A stretch of 8,764 bases of DNA from the NCBI GenBank assembly GCA_013362295.1, contig JABFWJ010000195.1, positions 1-8,764 on the forward strand. Direction: 5' to 3'. How positions within the stretch are numbered: the first letter of the stretch is position 1; each line of letters begins with the position of its first letter. The DNA is from Thermoleophilia bacterium. Lineage in GTDB: Bacteria > Actinomycetota > Thermoleophilia > Gaiellales > Gaiellaceae. The translations under genes and the position numbers were made by a program. Below the pieces are notes generated by a model. That model made no database searches. It saw nothing but the letters and a program-made list of their open reading frames with translations, and was not told the origin of the DNA. This document shows positions 1 to 7,346 of this stretch, piece by piece.

Positions 1-79
1 CCGACTGCCCTGACCCGCTTACACAGGAAGTCGGACACCCTCAGGAGCCGCGGCGCTGCGTGACCGGACGACGACCGAC

Positions 80-1306
80 ATGCCGGACGACTTCCAGGGA
101 CCGCAGGTGCACTTCATGTACATCGTCCCTGCCGACGGGACCGATAACCAGCTCGATACGAACGCGACGGTCGAGCAGTCGATCACGCGCGTCCAGAACT
201 GGATGCTGGGTCAGACCGGCAACCAGGGCCTCCGTATCGACACGTTTCACGGCGCTCCGGATATCACGTTCTTCCGCCTGCCGGTGACGGACTCGCAGGT
301 GACGAGCGCGTATCCCTGGCCGCTGTGGACGATCGGCGACGATCTCGTCGCGCGTGGCTTCAGCAACCCGAACAAGGTGTACGCCGTCTTCTACGACGGG
401 CACAGCACATGGGCATGCGGTGGAGCCACGTCGCCTGCATTGCCGAAGCTCGGAGCGATGTACCTCCAGGGCTGGCCGACGCACGATCCGTTGCCGTGCC
501 ACGCCTGGGGTACCGGCACGAAGCAGCCCGGCTACTTCGATTTCGGGATCCTGCACGAGGTGCTGCACGCGATCGGCTACTCCACACCGTGCTCTCCACA
601 CAAGAGCCGCGACGGATTTGGCGACCACGTCAACGACAGCCCGACCGACATCATGTACGCACCGGACGCAACACACACTGCTCCCTGGGACCTGTCGCAT
701 ACCGTCCTCGACTACAACCACGACGACTACTACAAGGCCCACATCCCCGGCTGCCCCGACCTCTCGGACAGTCCCTACCTGACACCGATGGTCTCGGTCG
801 ATGTCACTGCAGGCTCCGGGTCGGGCACCGTCGTCAGCGACCCAGCTGGGATCTCGTGCCCCCAGACGTGCACCGCCTTCCTCACGCCGCCGGTCACGCT
901 CACCGCCACCCCTGGAGCCGGCCAGAGGTTCACCGGCTGGGGTGGAAGCTGTAGCGGCAGCGGGACGTGCACGCTCAACAACACCGGCAGCGCGAGCGCC
1001 AACTTCGACGCCGTGACATACGCGCGATCGCTGTCGTTACGCGTCCACGGCCAGCACCAGCTGCTTGGCTCGCTTCAGGCCCAAGGCGGCGGATCGATCT
1101 GCGTGGCCGGCGTGACGGTGGTTGTCGAGCGCCGGCTGACGCACGGCTGGAAGACGCTCCGTCGGCTGGCAACCGGACCCAGCGGCCGTTTCGCCGTCTC
1201 GATCCCGGCGGGACGCGCCAGCTACCGAGCTCTCGCTCCAGCAGCGACCACCGCCGAGGGCAGTCAGTGCGGCCCGGCGGCATCGCCGATCGTCTCCAGC
1301 AGGTAA
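80..1306 (+). CDS. Metzincin-like zinc protease with InlB-type repeat; 5' end probably incomplete
   Basis: Probably a secreted zinc peptidase. Seen: HEVLHAIG at residues 159-166 gives HExxHxxG, with H159 and H163 as zinc ligands and E160 as catalytic base. The usual third histidine (HExxHxxGxxH) is replaced by threonine; H174 in CSPH is the best substitute. SPTDIMY at 187-193 resembles a metzincin Met-turn (M192). Residues 237-310 form a Cys-containing divergent InlB B-repeat (FTGWGGSCSGSGTCTL), and 317-408 look like a beta-rich carboxypeptidase-regulatory-like domain. ATG at 80 is the only ATG/GTG/TTG after the in-frame TGA at 11-13, but it has no ribosome binding site and gives no signal peptide, although the Cys-rich architecture suggests export. 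The codons just before it (TTTD) also read like protein. I infer that the 5' end is lost, frameshifted or mis-sequenced. The protease class is fairly sure; activity and start are not. Confidence 0.7.
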   Translation: MPDDFQGPQVHFMYIVPADGTDNQLDTNATVEQSITRVQNWMLGQTGNQGLRIDTFHGAPDITFFRLPVTDSQVTSAYPWPLWTIGDDLVARGFSNPNKVYAVFYDGHSTWACGGATSPALPKLGAMYLQGWPTHDPLPCHAWGTGTKQPGYFDFGILHEVLHAIGYSTPCSPHKSRDGFGDHVNDSPTDIMYAPDATHTAPWDLSHTVLDYNHDDYYKAHIPGCPDLSDSPYLTPMVSVDVTAGSGSGTVVSDPAGISCPQTCTAFLTPPVTLTATPGAGQRFTGWGGSCSGSGTCTLNNTGSASANFDAVTYARSLSLRVHGQHQLLGSLQAQGGGSICVAGVTVVVERRLTHGWKTLRRLATGPSGRFAVSIPAGRASYRALAPAATTAEGSQCGPAASPIVSSR

Positions 1307-1325
1307 GCCAGCTGCCACGCCGGGA

Positions 1326-1409
1326 ATGACGCGGCGTCGCTGGGTTCTGATAGCGCCCGCCTTGGCCGCCGCACTGGCTTGCGCGTCTGCGCCTGCTGCG
1401 AGCGGCTGA
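1326..1409 (+). pseudogene. Orphan signal-peptide ORF, likely 5' remnant of a secreted-protein gene
   Basis: A 27-codon ORF begins with ATG 20 bp after the metalloprotease stop and ends at TGA 1407-1409. It has a textbook Sec signal layout: basic n-region MTRRRW, hydrophobic core VLIAPALAAALA, then small residues with an Ala-x-Ala site (ASAPAASG). The frame stops exactly where a mature protein should begin, and none of the following frames shows a recognisable domain. I read it as the surviving 5' end of a truncated secreted-protein gene, possibly a relative of the upstream protease, which itself lacks a signal. A real small hydrophobic peptide or chance are alternatives. Confidence 0.4.
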
Positions 1410-1655
1410 ACAGCGGGCATTGCGCGCCGCTCCGCTTTCGTCGCTGAACCCGGACGAGATAGCCCGCAGCGCGGCCACCGCCGACCACGAGCGCAGGGCT
1501 GCCCCGAGAGCGCTGACAGGTCCAAGGCATCGCCGGATCGCGACACGACTTGGTACCTGATTTGGTACCGACCTCAGCGGTGCCAGCCGGATCGAAGTGG
1601 ACCGAGACGGAGTGCGATGTCCGCGCCGGGACTGGTTCGACTCTCGGGGCGCGGT
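1410..1655. other. Gene-poor stretch between convergent genes
   Basis: Together with the orphan signal ORF this fills the roughly 350 bp between the 3' ends of the metalloprotease (+) and the membrane protein (-). I see no intact gene. Frames on the minus strand are open but Arg/Pro-rich without domain features. The only structured item is a 12-bp-period direct repeat of TTGGTACC at 1550-1557 and 1562-1569. Its minus-strand reading is GTKSGTKS, a Gly-Thr-Lys repeat of a kind I loosely associate with integrase C-terminal tails, but nothing else supports an integrase. No hairpin followed by a T-run was found, so no intrinsic terminator is called. Confidence 0.5.
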
Positions 1656-2672
1656 TCAAGACGATCTAATGATGGGAGCTGGCTGCAGCCGCCGCCAGGC
1701 GGCGCCGGCGAGTAGCCCGAACAGGAGCGTCGGCAGCACGGTGAGCACGCGGTAGAGGAGGACAGCCGCGACGACGCCGTCGTTGTTGCCGCCGAACCCG
1801 ACGAGCGCGCCGGTCAGGCCGAGCTCGACGACGCCGATGCCGCCGGGCGTGATCGGCAGCGACCCGAGGAGGCGCACGAGCGTCCACGCGGCGAATGCCT
1901 CCGTGAAGCTGACCTCGGGCGACGAGACGCCGAGCGTGCGCAAGCAGACGACCAGCACGACGAAGACGCTCAGCTGGCCGGCGAGCGTTGCGAGCGTCAG
2001 CGCCCACCAGCGGCGCCGGAGCAGGCCGACGGCGTCCCGGCGGAATGCGACCAGCGACTCCCCGTTCCAGCCGGCGGGCTCGCGCCCGACCAGCCGCAGG
2101 CCCCGGCCCGCCAGGCGCGCTGCGAGATCTCCGACCCGGCGCGCGACATGGTCCCCGCCGAGGGCGGCGGCGAACGCGACGAGCGCGACGAGGAACGCGG
2201 CGAGACCGATCAGCGCCACGGTCTGCAGCAGCGGGTTCGACCCCCCGGCGAGTGTGAGCAGCGCCAGCGAGACGGCCGGGGCGCCGAGCAGGAACATCTG
2301 GTTCCAGGTGCCTGTGAGCGCGACGGCGAGCGTCACCGCGGCCGGCGGGAAGCCCCAGGCACGAAGCATCGTGTAGGCGAGCGCCACTCCGACCGCGGCA
2401 CCGCCGGGCGCCAGGTACGTCGACGCCGTCGAGGCCTGCGTGAGCACGAACGCCCGCACGAACCCGATGCCCGGAAGCGACGCCATGAACGGGGGCGCGA
2501 AGGTCACGACGTTGAGCAACGTCGCTCCGCCGAGCGCGGCGAGCTGCTCCCAGGTGAGGTCGCGGATCGTCCCCCAGACGGCGCCGTAGTCGGCGATCTG
2601 CGGCAGGACGAAGAGAAACACCGCTCCCGCGACGGCGACCGAGACGGCGACCGCGATCACGCGGCGCTTCAT
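1656..2672 (-). CDS. LPG-synthase-type (UPF0104) multispan membrane protein
   Basis: A 338-residue integral membrane protein of the lysylphosphatidylglycerol synthase TM/flippase-like family (LPG_synthase_TM, UPF0104). Seen: several hydrophobic spans from residue 5 onward, the family-like Gly-rich segment LAPGGAAVGVAL (88-99), and the hallmark LPITPGGIGVVELG (272-285). The family is usually about 300-350 residues, so this is full length. It lacks the soluble aminoacyl-transferase domain of MprF, so it is more likely to handle a lipid or polyprenyl-linked substrate at the membrane than to aminoacylate lipid. ATG at 2672 is preferred over TTG at 2675, because it overlaps the glycosyltransferase stop as TGATG (shared A), implying translational coupling. 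It is the last gene of the operon. Exact substrate unknown. Confidence 0.88.
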   Translation of the reverse strand: MKRRVIAVAVSVAVAGAVFLFVLPQIADYGAVWGTIRDLTWEQLAALGGATLLNVVTFAPPFMASLPGIGFVRAFVLTQASTASTYLAPGGAAVGVALAYTMLRAWGFPPAAVTLAVALTGTWNQMFLLGAPAVSLALLTLAGGSNPLLQTVALIGLAAFLVALVAFAAALGGDHVARRVGDLAARLAGRGLRLVGREPAGWNGESLVAFRRDAVGLLRRRWWALTLATLAGQLSVFVVLVVCLRTLGVSSPEVSFTEAFAAWTLVRLLGSLPITPGGIGVVELGLTGALVGFGGNNDGVVAAVLLYRVLTVLPTLLFGLLAGAAWRRLQPAPIIRSS

Positions 2673-3406
2673 CAACGTCGCCGCGAGCGGAGAACCCGGG
2701 CGGCGACGAGCGTGCCGACGACCGTGAGGACGAGCCGCACCGCCTTCGAGCCGCGCAGCTTCGACTCACCGCTCGCCCTGACGTCCATCGTGACCGGCAC
2801 CTCCTCGAGCCGCAGCCCTGCGCCGGCGACGCGGATCAGCGCCTCGACCTCGGGCGCGCCGCTGACGAACGTCTCCGCGAGCAACGGGAGCGCCTTTGCG
2901 TTGACCGCGTACAGACCACTCGTCGCGTCGCCGAAGGGCCGGCGCAGCACGAGCCTCATGCCGCGGCGGAGCAGTGCCGTTCCGAGGCTTCGGGCGGGGC
3001 TCGGCCGGTAGCGGTACGCCGCGTAGCCGTCACCCGACACGAAGCGCGACCCGACCGCGACGTCGCACTCGTCCGCGCGCACGAGCGCGAGCAGGCGGGC
3101 GAGCTCGTACGGGGGATGCTGCCCGTCGGCGTCGACGCGGCCGCAGTACGCATAGTCGTGCTCGAGCGCCCAGCGGTAGCCGGCGGCGATCCCGACACGG
3201 AGGCCGAGATTCGCGCCGAGTGAGAGGACCTCGGCGCCGTGCGCCCGCGCAACCTCCGCCGTCTGGTCCGTCGAGCCGTCGTCGACCACGAGCACGTCCG
3301 CCGCCGGGATCGCCGCCCGCAAGGCGTCGAGCACCGCCGGCAGATTGTCCTCCTCATTCCACGCGGGGATGAAGACGAGCGTGTCCGCCGTCGCCGGTTC
3401 GCTCAT
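2672..3406 (-). CDS. Family 2 glycosyltransferase (dolichol-phosphate-mannose-synthase-like)
   Basis: A 244-residue GT-A fold glycosyltransferase that probably moves a sugar from a nucleotide donor to a lipid or glycan acceptor at the inner membrane face. Seen: N-terminal beta strand VFIPAWNEEDNLP (11-23), DDGSTD (42-47) for nucleotide binding, the metal-binding DADGQH (92-97), GDATSGLYAVNA (159-170) and the GESKL element (213-217), in the order typical of DPM1/GtrB-like GT2 enzymes. A single C-terminal hydrophobic stretch (about 222-239) may anchor it; the two-span GtrB tail is absent. The frame stays open upstream to 3760 but is Arg/Ala-rich without motifs there. The ATG at 3406 overlaps the DUF218 stop as ATGA, which fixes the start. 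Donor and acceptor cannot be read from the sequence. Confidence 0.92.
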   Translation of the reverse strand: MSEPATADTLVFIPAWNEEDNLPAVLDALRAAIPAADVLVVDDGSTDQTAEVARAHGAEVLSLGANLGLRVGIAAGYRWALEHDYAYCGRVDADGQHPPYELARLLALVRADECDVAVGSRFVSGDGYAAYRYRPSPARSLGTALLRRGMRLVLRRPFGDATSGLYAVNAKALPLLAETFVSGAPEVEALIRVAGAGLRLEEVPVTMDVRASGESKLRGSKAVRLVLTVVGTLVAARVLRSRRR

Positions 3407-3888
3407 CGACGCCCGAGCTCGTCGCGGGCCGCCCGCACTTGCCGCGCGAGCGCGGTCAGCGCACCGAGCTCCCAGACGAGCGCGCCCGGCGTCGGCGCGA
3501 TCCGGGCCGGCCGAAAGCGCACCGCGACGCCGTGGCGTCCGTAGATGCTGCGGAAGATCCAGCGTGCACGGAGGAGATGCGCGGGAGTGCAGATCACGAC
3601 CGCCTCCGTGAGGCCGCGCTCGAGCAGCAGCGGCAGCGTCCGCGCGGCGTTCTCCGCGGTCGAGGAGGCCGTCTCCTCGAGCACCAGCTCGACGGTCGTC
3701 GGCACGCGCCAGAGCGCGCGCATCCGCGCTGCCTCCGACGGGCCGCCGTCCGGCGACCACCCGCTGAGGACGACCACCTCGGCGCCGAGACGATCGGCGG
3801 CGCGCCCGGCCTCGGCGACCAGCAGGCGGCGCGCCCGCGTGAGGTTGTTGCCGAGCACGACGACGGCCGGTGCGCTCATGCGCGACAC
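3403..3888 (-). CDS. DUF218 / YdcF-ElyC-SanA-like protein
   Basis: A 161-residue protein of the DUF218 family. Known relatives (SanA, ElyC, YdcF) are linked to envelope integrity and lipid-carrier or peptidoglycan precursor metabolism; their biochemistry is poorly defined. Seen: opening strand VVVLGNNL (9-16), LSGWSPDGGPSEAARM (41-56) matching the family G-x-SEA block, TASSTAENA (73-81) matching the conserved S-x-x-TxEN block, and VVICTPAHLLRA (97-108). There is no signal peptide or membrane anchor, unlike SanA/ElyC, so it is probably cytosolic. GTG at 3888 lies 10 bp after the SGNH hydrolase stop; ATG at 3879 (three residues shorter) is equally possible, and neither has a clear ribosome binding site. 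Its stop overlaps the glycosyltransferase start by 4 bp. Confidence 0.85.
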   Translation of the reverse strand: MSRMSAPAVVVLGNNLTRARRLLVAEAGRAADRLGAEVVVLSGWSPDGGPSEAARMRALWRVPTTVELVLEETASSTAENAARTLPLLLERGLTEAVVICTPAHLLRARWIFRSIYGRHGVAVRFRPARIAPTPGALVWELGALTALARQVRAARDELGRR

Positions 3889-3898
3889 GATACGCGCG

Positions 3899-4804
3899 TC
3901 AGTGCGTCGCGAGACCCGGCCCGGACGAGCTCGCCAAGACGACGAGCGTCTCCCGCACCGTGGCCACGGCGCCGCGCGCGTCGGTCACCTGAAAGACCAG
4001 GCGCATGCGCGCGATGCGCCGCGGGATCCCCGTGATCGTGCCGTCGGCGAGCAGGTGCAGGCCGCGCGGCAGCGCACCGGACGTCGAGCGCCACCGGTAG
4101 GGCGCCGTGCCCGACTCGGCGGCGAGGCGGGTCGAGTACTGCTTGCCGACGACGGCCGGGGGCAACTGGGCCTCGACGGGCCGCAGAGGAGCCGGCGGCG
4201 ACGTCGCCTGTGCCAGCGCCTGGTTGAGCAGCCCCGCGAGCGCGAGCGCGCCGGGGTAGACGAGGTGGATCCCGTCACCCTGGAACCAGGACCAGTGCTC
4301 GTGCGAGTAGTGGTCCCAGTCGACGATCGTCACCTGGCCGTAGTGCTCCGCGACCGTGTCGAGCGCGTTGTCCATGTCGACCCAGTGGCGGTTCGACGAC
4401 GGCATGTTCACCCAGAGGATCCGCTGGACGCCGACGCGCAACATCGCCTGCACGGCGGCGTCGACGTCGCGCGCGAACGTCGACGGGTCGTCGTTGTACC
4501 CGACCTCGACGAGCACGGTGGGCCCGAGCCGGACGCCCATCCCGGCGATCACATCCATCAGCGTCGGGACGCGCCCGCCCTCGTAGGGGCAGCTGACGCC
4601 GGTGACCGTCCGGCAGACGCCGATGTCCATGTAGGCGTCGAGGCCTTTCTGCAGCAGCGCGAGCGGGGCCTCGTTCCACTCCACGGCGGTGAGAACGGAA
4701 TCGCCGATCAGCGTCACGTGAGGCGGCGCGGGGGCGGCCGTCGCGCCGAAGGCCAGCGCGGCGACACCCATGATGAGCACTGCAGTCACCGCGCCCCGCC
4801 GCAC
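3899..4804 (-). CDS. Exported SGNH/GDSL hydrolase with C-terminal putative Ig domain
   Basis: A 301-residue secreted or surface esterase/acyl-hydrolase candidate. Seen: signal peptide at residues 1-25 (MRRGAVTAVLIMG, then an Ala-rich c-region), SGNH block I TLIGDSV with nucleophile S36, block III VGYND with N104, and block V GDGIH with D177 and H180, so the catalytic set looks complete. Residues about 213-290 form an He_PIG-type putative Ig domain (LPPAVVGKQYSTRL, then GLHLLADGTITGIP), usually an adhesion or spacer module in exported proteins. C64 and C72 could form a disulfide. GTG at 4804 gives a good n-region; a GGAG lies 13 nt upstream inside a palindrome, an unusually long spacing. It is the first gene of the minus-strand operon. 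The acyl group removed is unknown; O-acetyl groups on glycan are plausible given the glycosyltransferases, but that is inference. Confidence 0.88.
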   Translation of the reverse strand: MRRGAVTAVLIMGVAALAFGATAAPAPPHVTLIGDSVLTAVEWNEAPLALLQKGLDAYMDIGVCRTVTGVSCPYEGGRVPTLMDVIAGMGVRLGPTVLVEVGYNDDPSTFARDVDAAVQAMLRVGVQRILWVNMPSSNRHWVDMDNALDTVAEHYGQVTIVDWDHYSHEHWSWFQGDGIHLVYPGALALAGLLNQALAQATSPPAPLRPVEAQLPPAVVGKQYSTRLAAESGTAPYRWRSTSGALPRGLHLLADGTITGIPRRIARMRLVFQVTDARGAVATVRETLVVLASSSGPGLATH

Positions 4805-4807
4805 GCC

Positions 4808-4822
4808 CGGAGCTTAGCTCCG
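4808..4822. repeat. Perfect 7-bp-arm palindrome next to SGNH start
   Basis: CGGAGCT-T-AGCTCCG is a perfect inverted repeat with one central base, 3 bp upstream of the SGNH hydrolase GTG. It includes the only GGAG that could act as a ribosome binding site for that gene. It could be a repressor operator or an RNA hairpin that hides the site; the sequence alone does not decide. Confidence 0.5.
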
Positions 4823-4853
4823 CGCCGCGCCGGAATCTATGGCCGTTTGCAGC

Positions 4854-4869
4854 CAAAAGCCCCCTTTTG
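4854..4869. repeat. Perfect inverted repeat CAAAAG-CCCC-CTTTTG
   Basis: Six-base-pair arms CAAAAG and CTTTTG flank a CCCC spacer, roughly in the middle of the divergent promoter region. The A/T-rich arms stand out against the GC-rich background. The repeat overlaps the plus-strand TTGACG -35 candidate by 3 bp. A transcription factor operator acting on both promoters is the simplest reading. Confidence 0.45.
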
Positions 4870-4909
4870 ACGCATCGAGCCGCGTGGGCGACCTGCCGAG
4901 AAACGAGGT

Positions 4910-5956
4910 ATGTCGCCCACGCTCCACTTGCGCGTCGCGATGTTCACGACGTCGTACCCGCGCGATCCGGCGGACGTCTCCGGACGCTTCGTCTTCAACA
5001 CGGTCGAGCATCTGCGCGAGCGCGACGTGGACGTCGAGGTCGTCGGGCCGGGCGCGTACCGCGACTTCGGGCTGACGGGCGCCCGGAGCGGCGGCGTCGT
5101 CGCCGCGGTCAGGCGGCGGCCCTGGCTCGCGCTCTTCCTGCTCGTGTCGATGATCTCCGCCTGCCGCGCCGCGGCCCGCCGCGCAGACCTCGTGCACGCG
5201 AACTGGCTCGCCGGCGCTGCGATCGCGCTCTGCAGCGGACGACCGTTCGTGGTGACGCTGCACGGCTCGGGGACGGCCGGCCGCTTCTCCGACCTCTCGC
5301 TCGCCCGCCGCGCGCCGCGCCTCGTCCGCCTGTTGCTGAGCAGGGCGCGCGCCGTGATCTGCTGCTCCGACCAGCTCGCCGACGCGTTGCGCGCCTGCGG
5401 GCTGAGCAACGTCCATGCAATCCCCTACGGCGTCGACGTACCGGCTGCACCGCCCGCCGAGAGCGACGAGCCGTTCGTGCTCTACGCCGGACGCCTCTCG
5501 CCCGAGAAGAACATCGACGTGATCGCGGAGGCGACGCAGGGCCTGCCGCGCGTGATCGCCGGCGACGGACCGCTGCGCGGGCTCGTCCCGGATGCGCTCG
5601 GCTTCGTCTCGCCCGCCGAGCTGTCCGACCTCTACGACCGCGCCGGCGTGGTCGTGCTCGTCTCGCAGATGGAGGGCCTGCCGAACGTCGTGCTCGAGGC
5701 GATGGCGCACGGCAAGACAGTGATCGCGACTCCGGTCGGCGGCATCCCGACGCTGATCGAGGACGGCCGCACGGGGTTCCTCGTCCCGGTCCGCGACGCG
5801 GGCGCGCTCCGGGCGACGATCGAGCGCTTGCTCGCCGACCCGGAGTCCCGGAAGCGGGTGGGCGAGGCGGCGCGCGAGCACGTCGCCCGGTATTGCTCGT
5901 GGGAGCGCGTCACCGACCGGACTCTGCAGGTCTACGCTGCTGCCGCTTCGGCCTGA
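4910..5956 (+). CDS. Family 4 glycosyltransferase (GT-B fold)
   Basis: A 348-residue retaining glycosyltransferase of the GT4 family, using a nucleotide-sugar donor at the cytosolic membrane face to build a glycan or glycolipid. Seen: N-terminal Rossmann half starting RVAMFTTSYPRD (8-19) with VVTLHGSG (114-121); C-terminal donor half with LYAGRLSPEKN (191-201), IAGDGPL (216-222) and the E-x7-E signature at E255 and E263 (MEGLPNVVLEAMAHG), followed by VIATPVGGIPTLIEDGRTGFL (split as VIATPVGGIP and TLIEDGRTGFL). Length is normal for the family. ATG at 4910 has GAGG only one base away, so a start at TTG 4928 or ATG 4940 remains possible. It is divergent from the envelope operon and probably functions with its GT2 partner. 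Confidence 0.92.
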   Translation: MSPTLHLRVAMFTTSYPRDPADVSGRFVFNTVEHLRERDVDVEVVGPGAYRDFGLTGARSGGVVAAVRRRPWLALFLLVSMISACRAAARRADLVHANWLAGAAIALCSGRPFVVTLHGSGTAGRFSDLSLARRAPRLVRLLLSRARAVICCSDQLADALRACGLSNVHAIPYGVDVPAAPPAESDEPFVLYAGRLSPEKNIDVIAEATQGLPRVIAGDGPLRGLVPDALGFVSPAELSDLYDRAGVVVLVSQMEGLPNVVLEAMAHGKTVIATPVGGIPTLIEDGRTGFLVPVRDAGALRATIERLLADPESRKRVGEAAREHVARYCSWERVTDRTLQVYAAAASA

Positions 5957-5959
5957 AAC

Positions 5960-5975
5960 CTCCCTCGAAAGGGGG
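5960..5975 (+). terminator. Weak hairpin after GT4 gene
   Basis: CCTCCCT and AGGGGG pair across a CGAA tetraloop (5966-5969), giving a six-pair stem with one G-T pair. It begins 4 bp after the GT4 stop codon (5954-5956). No T-run follows, so it may be an inefficient terminator or only a processing structure. The next gene starts 58 bp after the GT4 stop, so read-through into the amidase is possible. Confidence 0.25.
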
Positions 5976-6014
5976 ACATCGCCGGCCGGATCATGCGCTA
6001 CAAAGCGCGCGCAC

Positions 6015-7337
6015 GTGGGGTCGTTCAGGGGTCAATTGGCGCTCGCCGCCGTCGTCGTCAGCGCCGCCGTCGGCGCATCCGCGGCCTGGGCCTCGCCGCT
6101 GCGCGTGCTGATCAAGGACTCGCCGAACAAGACGCAGTCCAACCGCACACGCGCCACGATCAACGGGATCGTGATCCACGACACGGAGGGCCGCTTCATC
6201 GGCTCCGTCCGCGTTCTCCAGCGCGCCTGGACCCGCGGGTCGGCGCATTTCGTCGTCTCCCGCCGTGGCCAGATCGTGCAGCTCGTTCCCGTCACCGATG
6301 TCGCATGGCATGCCGGCAATGCCTGGTGGAACCTGCACTCGATCGGCATCGAGCACGAGGGCTGGGTCGGCCGGCGCGCCTACACCGAGAAGGAATACCG
6401 GGCGTCGGCGCAGCTCGTGGCCTACCTCGCCCATCGCTGGAGCATCCCGCTCGACCGCGGGCACGTGATCGGCCATGCAGAAGTGCCGAACCCGTACCGC
6501 CCCGGCTTCTTCGGCGGCGCCTCCGGCCACTCGGATCCCGGGCCGTACTGGAAATGGGCGCACTACATGCAGCTCGTTCGGTACTACGCGGCGCACCCGG
6601 TGTTGCCGAAGTTCGTGAAGCGCATGACCGTGCTCCCGGACGCGCCGGTGCCGCACGCACAGCTCGTCACCCGGGCGGTCGTGCCCGTCAGGCACGTCGT
6701 CAGGCGCTCGACCGTCGACCGCAACGCGACTGTCCACGGCAAGGCGCTGTGGTGGTCCGGGGTCACTGCGGCGACGCAATGGCGCCGGCACATCTGGAAG
6801 GTCGACTTCCTGGTCGACGGCAAGACGATCTACACCGACCACACGTGGCCGTACTCGTTCCACCGCACGATCGGCTGGGACTCGAGCTCGGTCGGCAACG
6901 GCCGCCACATGCTCGCCGTCCGCACCTACGGCGCACACCATTACCGGACGCGGAAGTCGGTGCCCGTCCGGGTCGCGAACCCGCCCTTGCGGGTGCGCAT
7001 CACGGGTGCCGTATCAGGCGGTGCCGTCGACGGTCTGCTCAACATCGGCGCACGCACCAACGAACCGGTCGAGCGTCTCGCGCTGTACGTCGACGGCAAG
7101 CCCGTCAGCCGCGACGCGTCTCCTCCGTACCGGCTGCTGTGGGACACGCGCACTGCGGTCGAGGGAGCGCACACGATGCTCGTCTACGCGCGTGGGAAGC
7201 ACGGGACGCACCGCGCCGCGCTGACGGTTCCCGTCGTCGTCGCCAACGCGCCGACGTTCCCCCCCGCGCTCGCCCGGAACTGGCTCACGCGGCGCGGGCT
7301 TGGCGACATGCTCGGCCGCTTCGACCCCGAACAGTAG
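6015..7337 (+). CDS. Exported N-acetylmuramoyl-L-alanine amidase with two Ig-like domains
   Basis: A 440-residue peptidoglycan amidase of the Amidase_2 (PGRP/AmiD-like) family, cleaving the bond between MurNAc and the stem-peptide L-Ala outside the membrane. Seen: signal peptide at 1-27 (LALAAVVVSAAVGASAAWA); zinc ligands H55 (GIVIHDTEG), H154 (VIGHAEVP) and D174 (HSDPGPYWKW), matching the AmiD-type His-His-Asp set; catalytic-type E113 in SIGIEHEG. After a linker come two beta-rich Ig-like repeats, about 236-322 (VDFLVDGKTIY) and 325-410 (ALYVDGKPVS), probably wall-binding or spacer modules. GTG at 6015 gives the signal peptide directly, though no clear ribosome binding site precedes it. A selenoprotein gene starts 9 bp after its stop. 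Function is firm; whether it remodels the wall or acts on competitors is unknown. Confidence 0.9.
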   Translation: MGSFRGQLALAAVVVSAAVGASAAWASPLRVLIKDSPNKTQSNRTRATINGIVIHDTEGRFIGSVRVLQRAWTRGSAHFVVSRRGQIVQLVPVTDVAWHAGNAWWNLHSIGIEHEGWVGRRAYTEKEYRASAQLVAYLAHRWSIPLDRGHVIGHAEVPNPYRPGFFGGASGHSDPGPYWKWAHYMQLVRYYAAHPVLPKFVKRMTVLPDAPVPHAQLVTRAVVPVRHVVRRSTVDRNATVHGKALWWSGVTAATQWRRHIWKVDFLVDGKTIYTDHTWPYSFHRTIGWDSSSVGNGRHMLAVRTYGAHHYRTRKSVPVRVANPPLRVRITGAVSGGAVDGLLNIGARTNEPVERLALYVDGKPVSRDASPPYRLLWDTRTAVEGAHTMLVYARGKHGTHRAALTVPVVVANAPTFPPALARNWLTRRGLGDMLGRFDPEQ

Positions 7338-7346
7338 GCTTCTCGC

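Larger units (their letters stand above)
4805..4909. promoter_or_regulatory. Divergent intergenic control region
   Basis: This 105-bp region must hold the promoters for both the minus-strand envelope operon and the plus-strand GT4 gene. It contains two perfect inverted repeats, annotated separately. On the minus strand TAGATT (complement of 4834-4839) is a reasonable -10, about 30 nt before the GTG, without a convincing -35. On the plus strand TTGACG (4867-4872) is a good -35 match, but no -10 lies at normal spacing. Promoter positions are therefore tentative. Confidence 0.4.

Noticed and set aside
11..13. In-frame TGA ahead of the metalloprotease as another selenocysteine codon
   Set aside because: No Cys-x-x-Sec context and no convincing coding sequence before it; a truncated or frameshifted 5' end is simpler.
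1628..1658. A tRNA T-arm-like string GGTTCGACTC, possible attachment site
   Set aside because: The flanking bases do not pair as a T-stem, there is no acceptor or anticodon arm, and no second copy was seen.
1264..1659. A 131-codon minus-strand frame starting at TTG over the end of the membrane protein gene
   Set aside because: No domain, Arg/Ser-rich, overlaps the end of the protease gene on the other strand, and the GTKSGTKS stretch alone is not enough to call an integrase fragment.
3407..3760. Longer glycosyltransferase start at 3760
   Set aside because: The extra 118 residues are Arg/Ala-rich and lie fully over the DUF218 gene; the ATGA overlap at 3403-3406 and the GT2 fold both favour the ATG at 3406.
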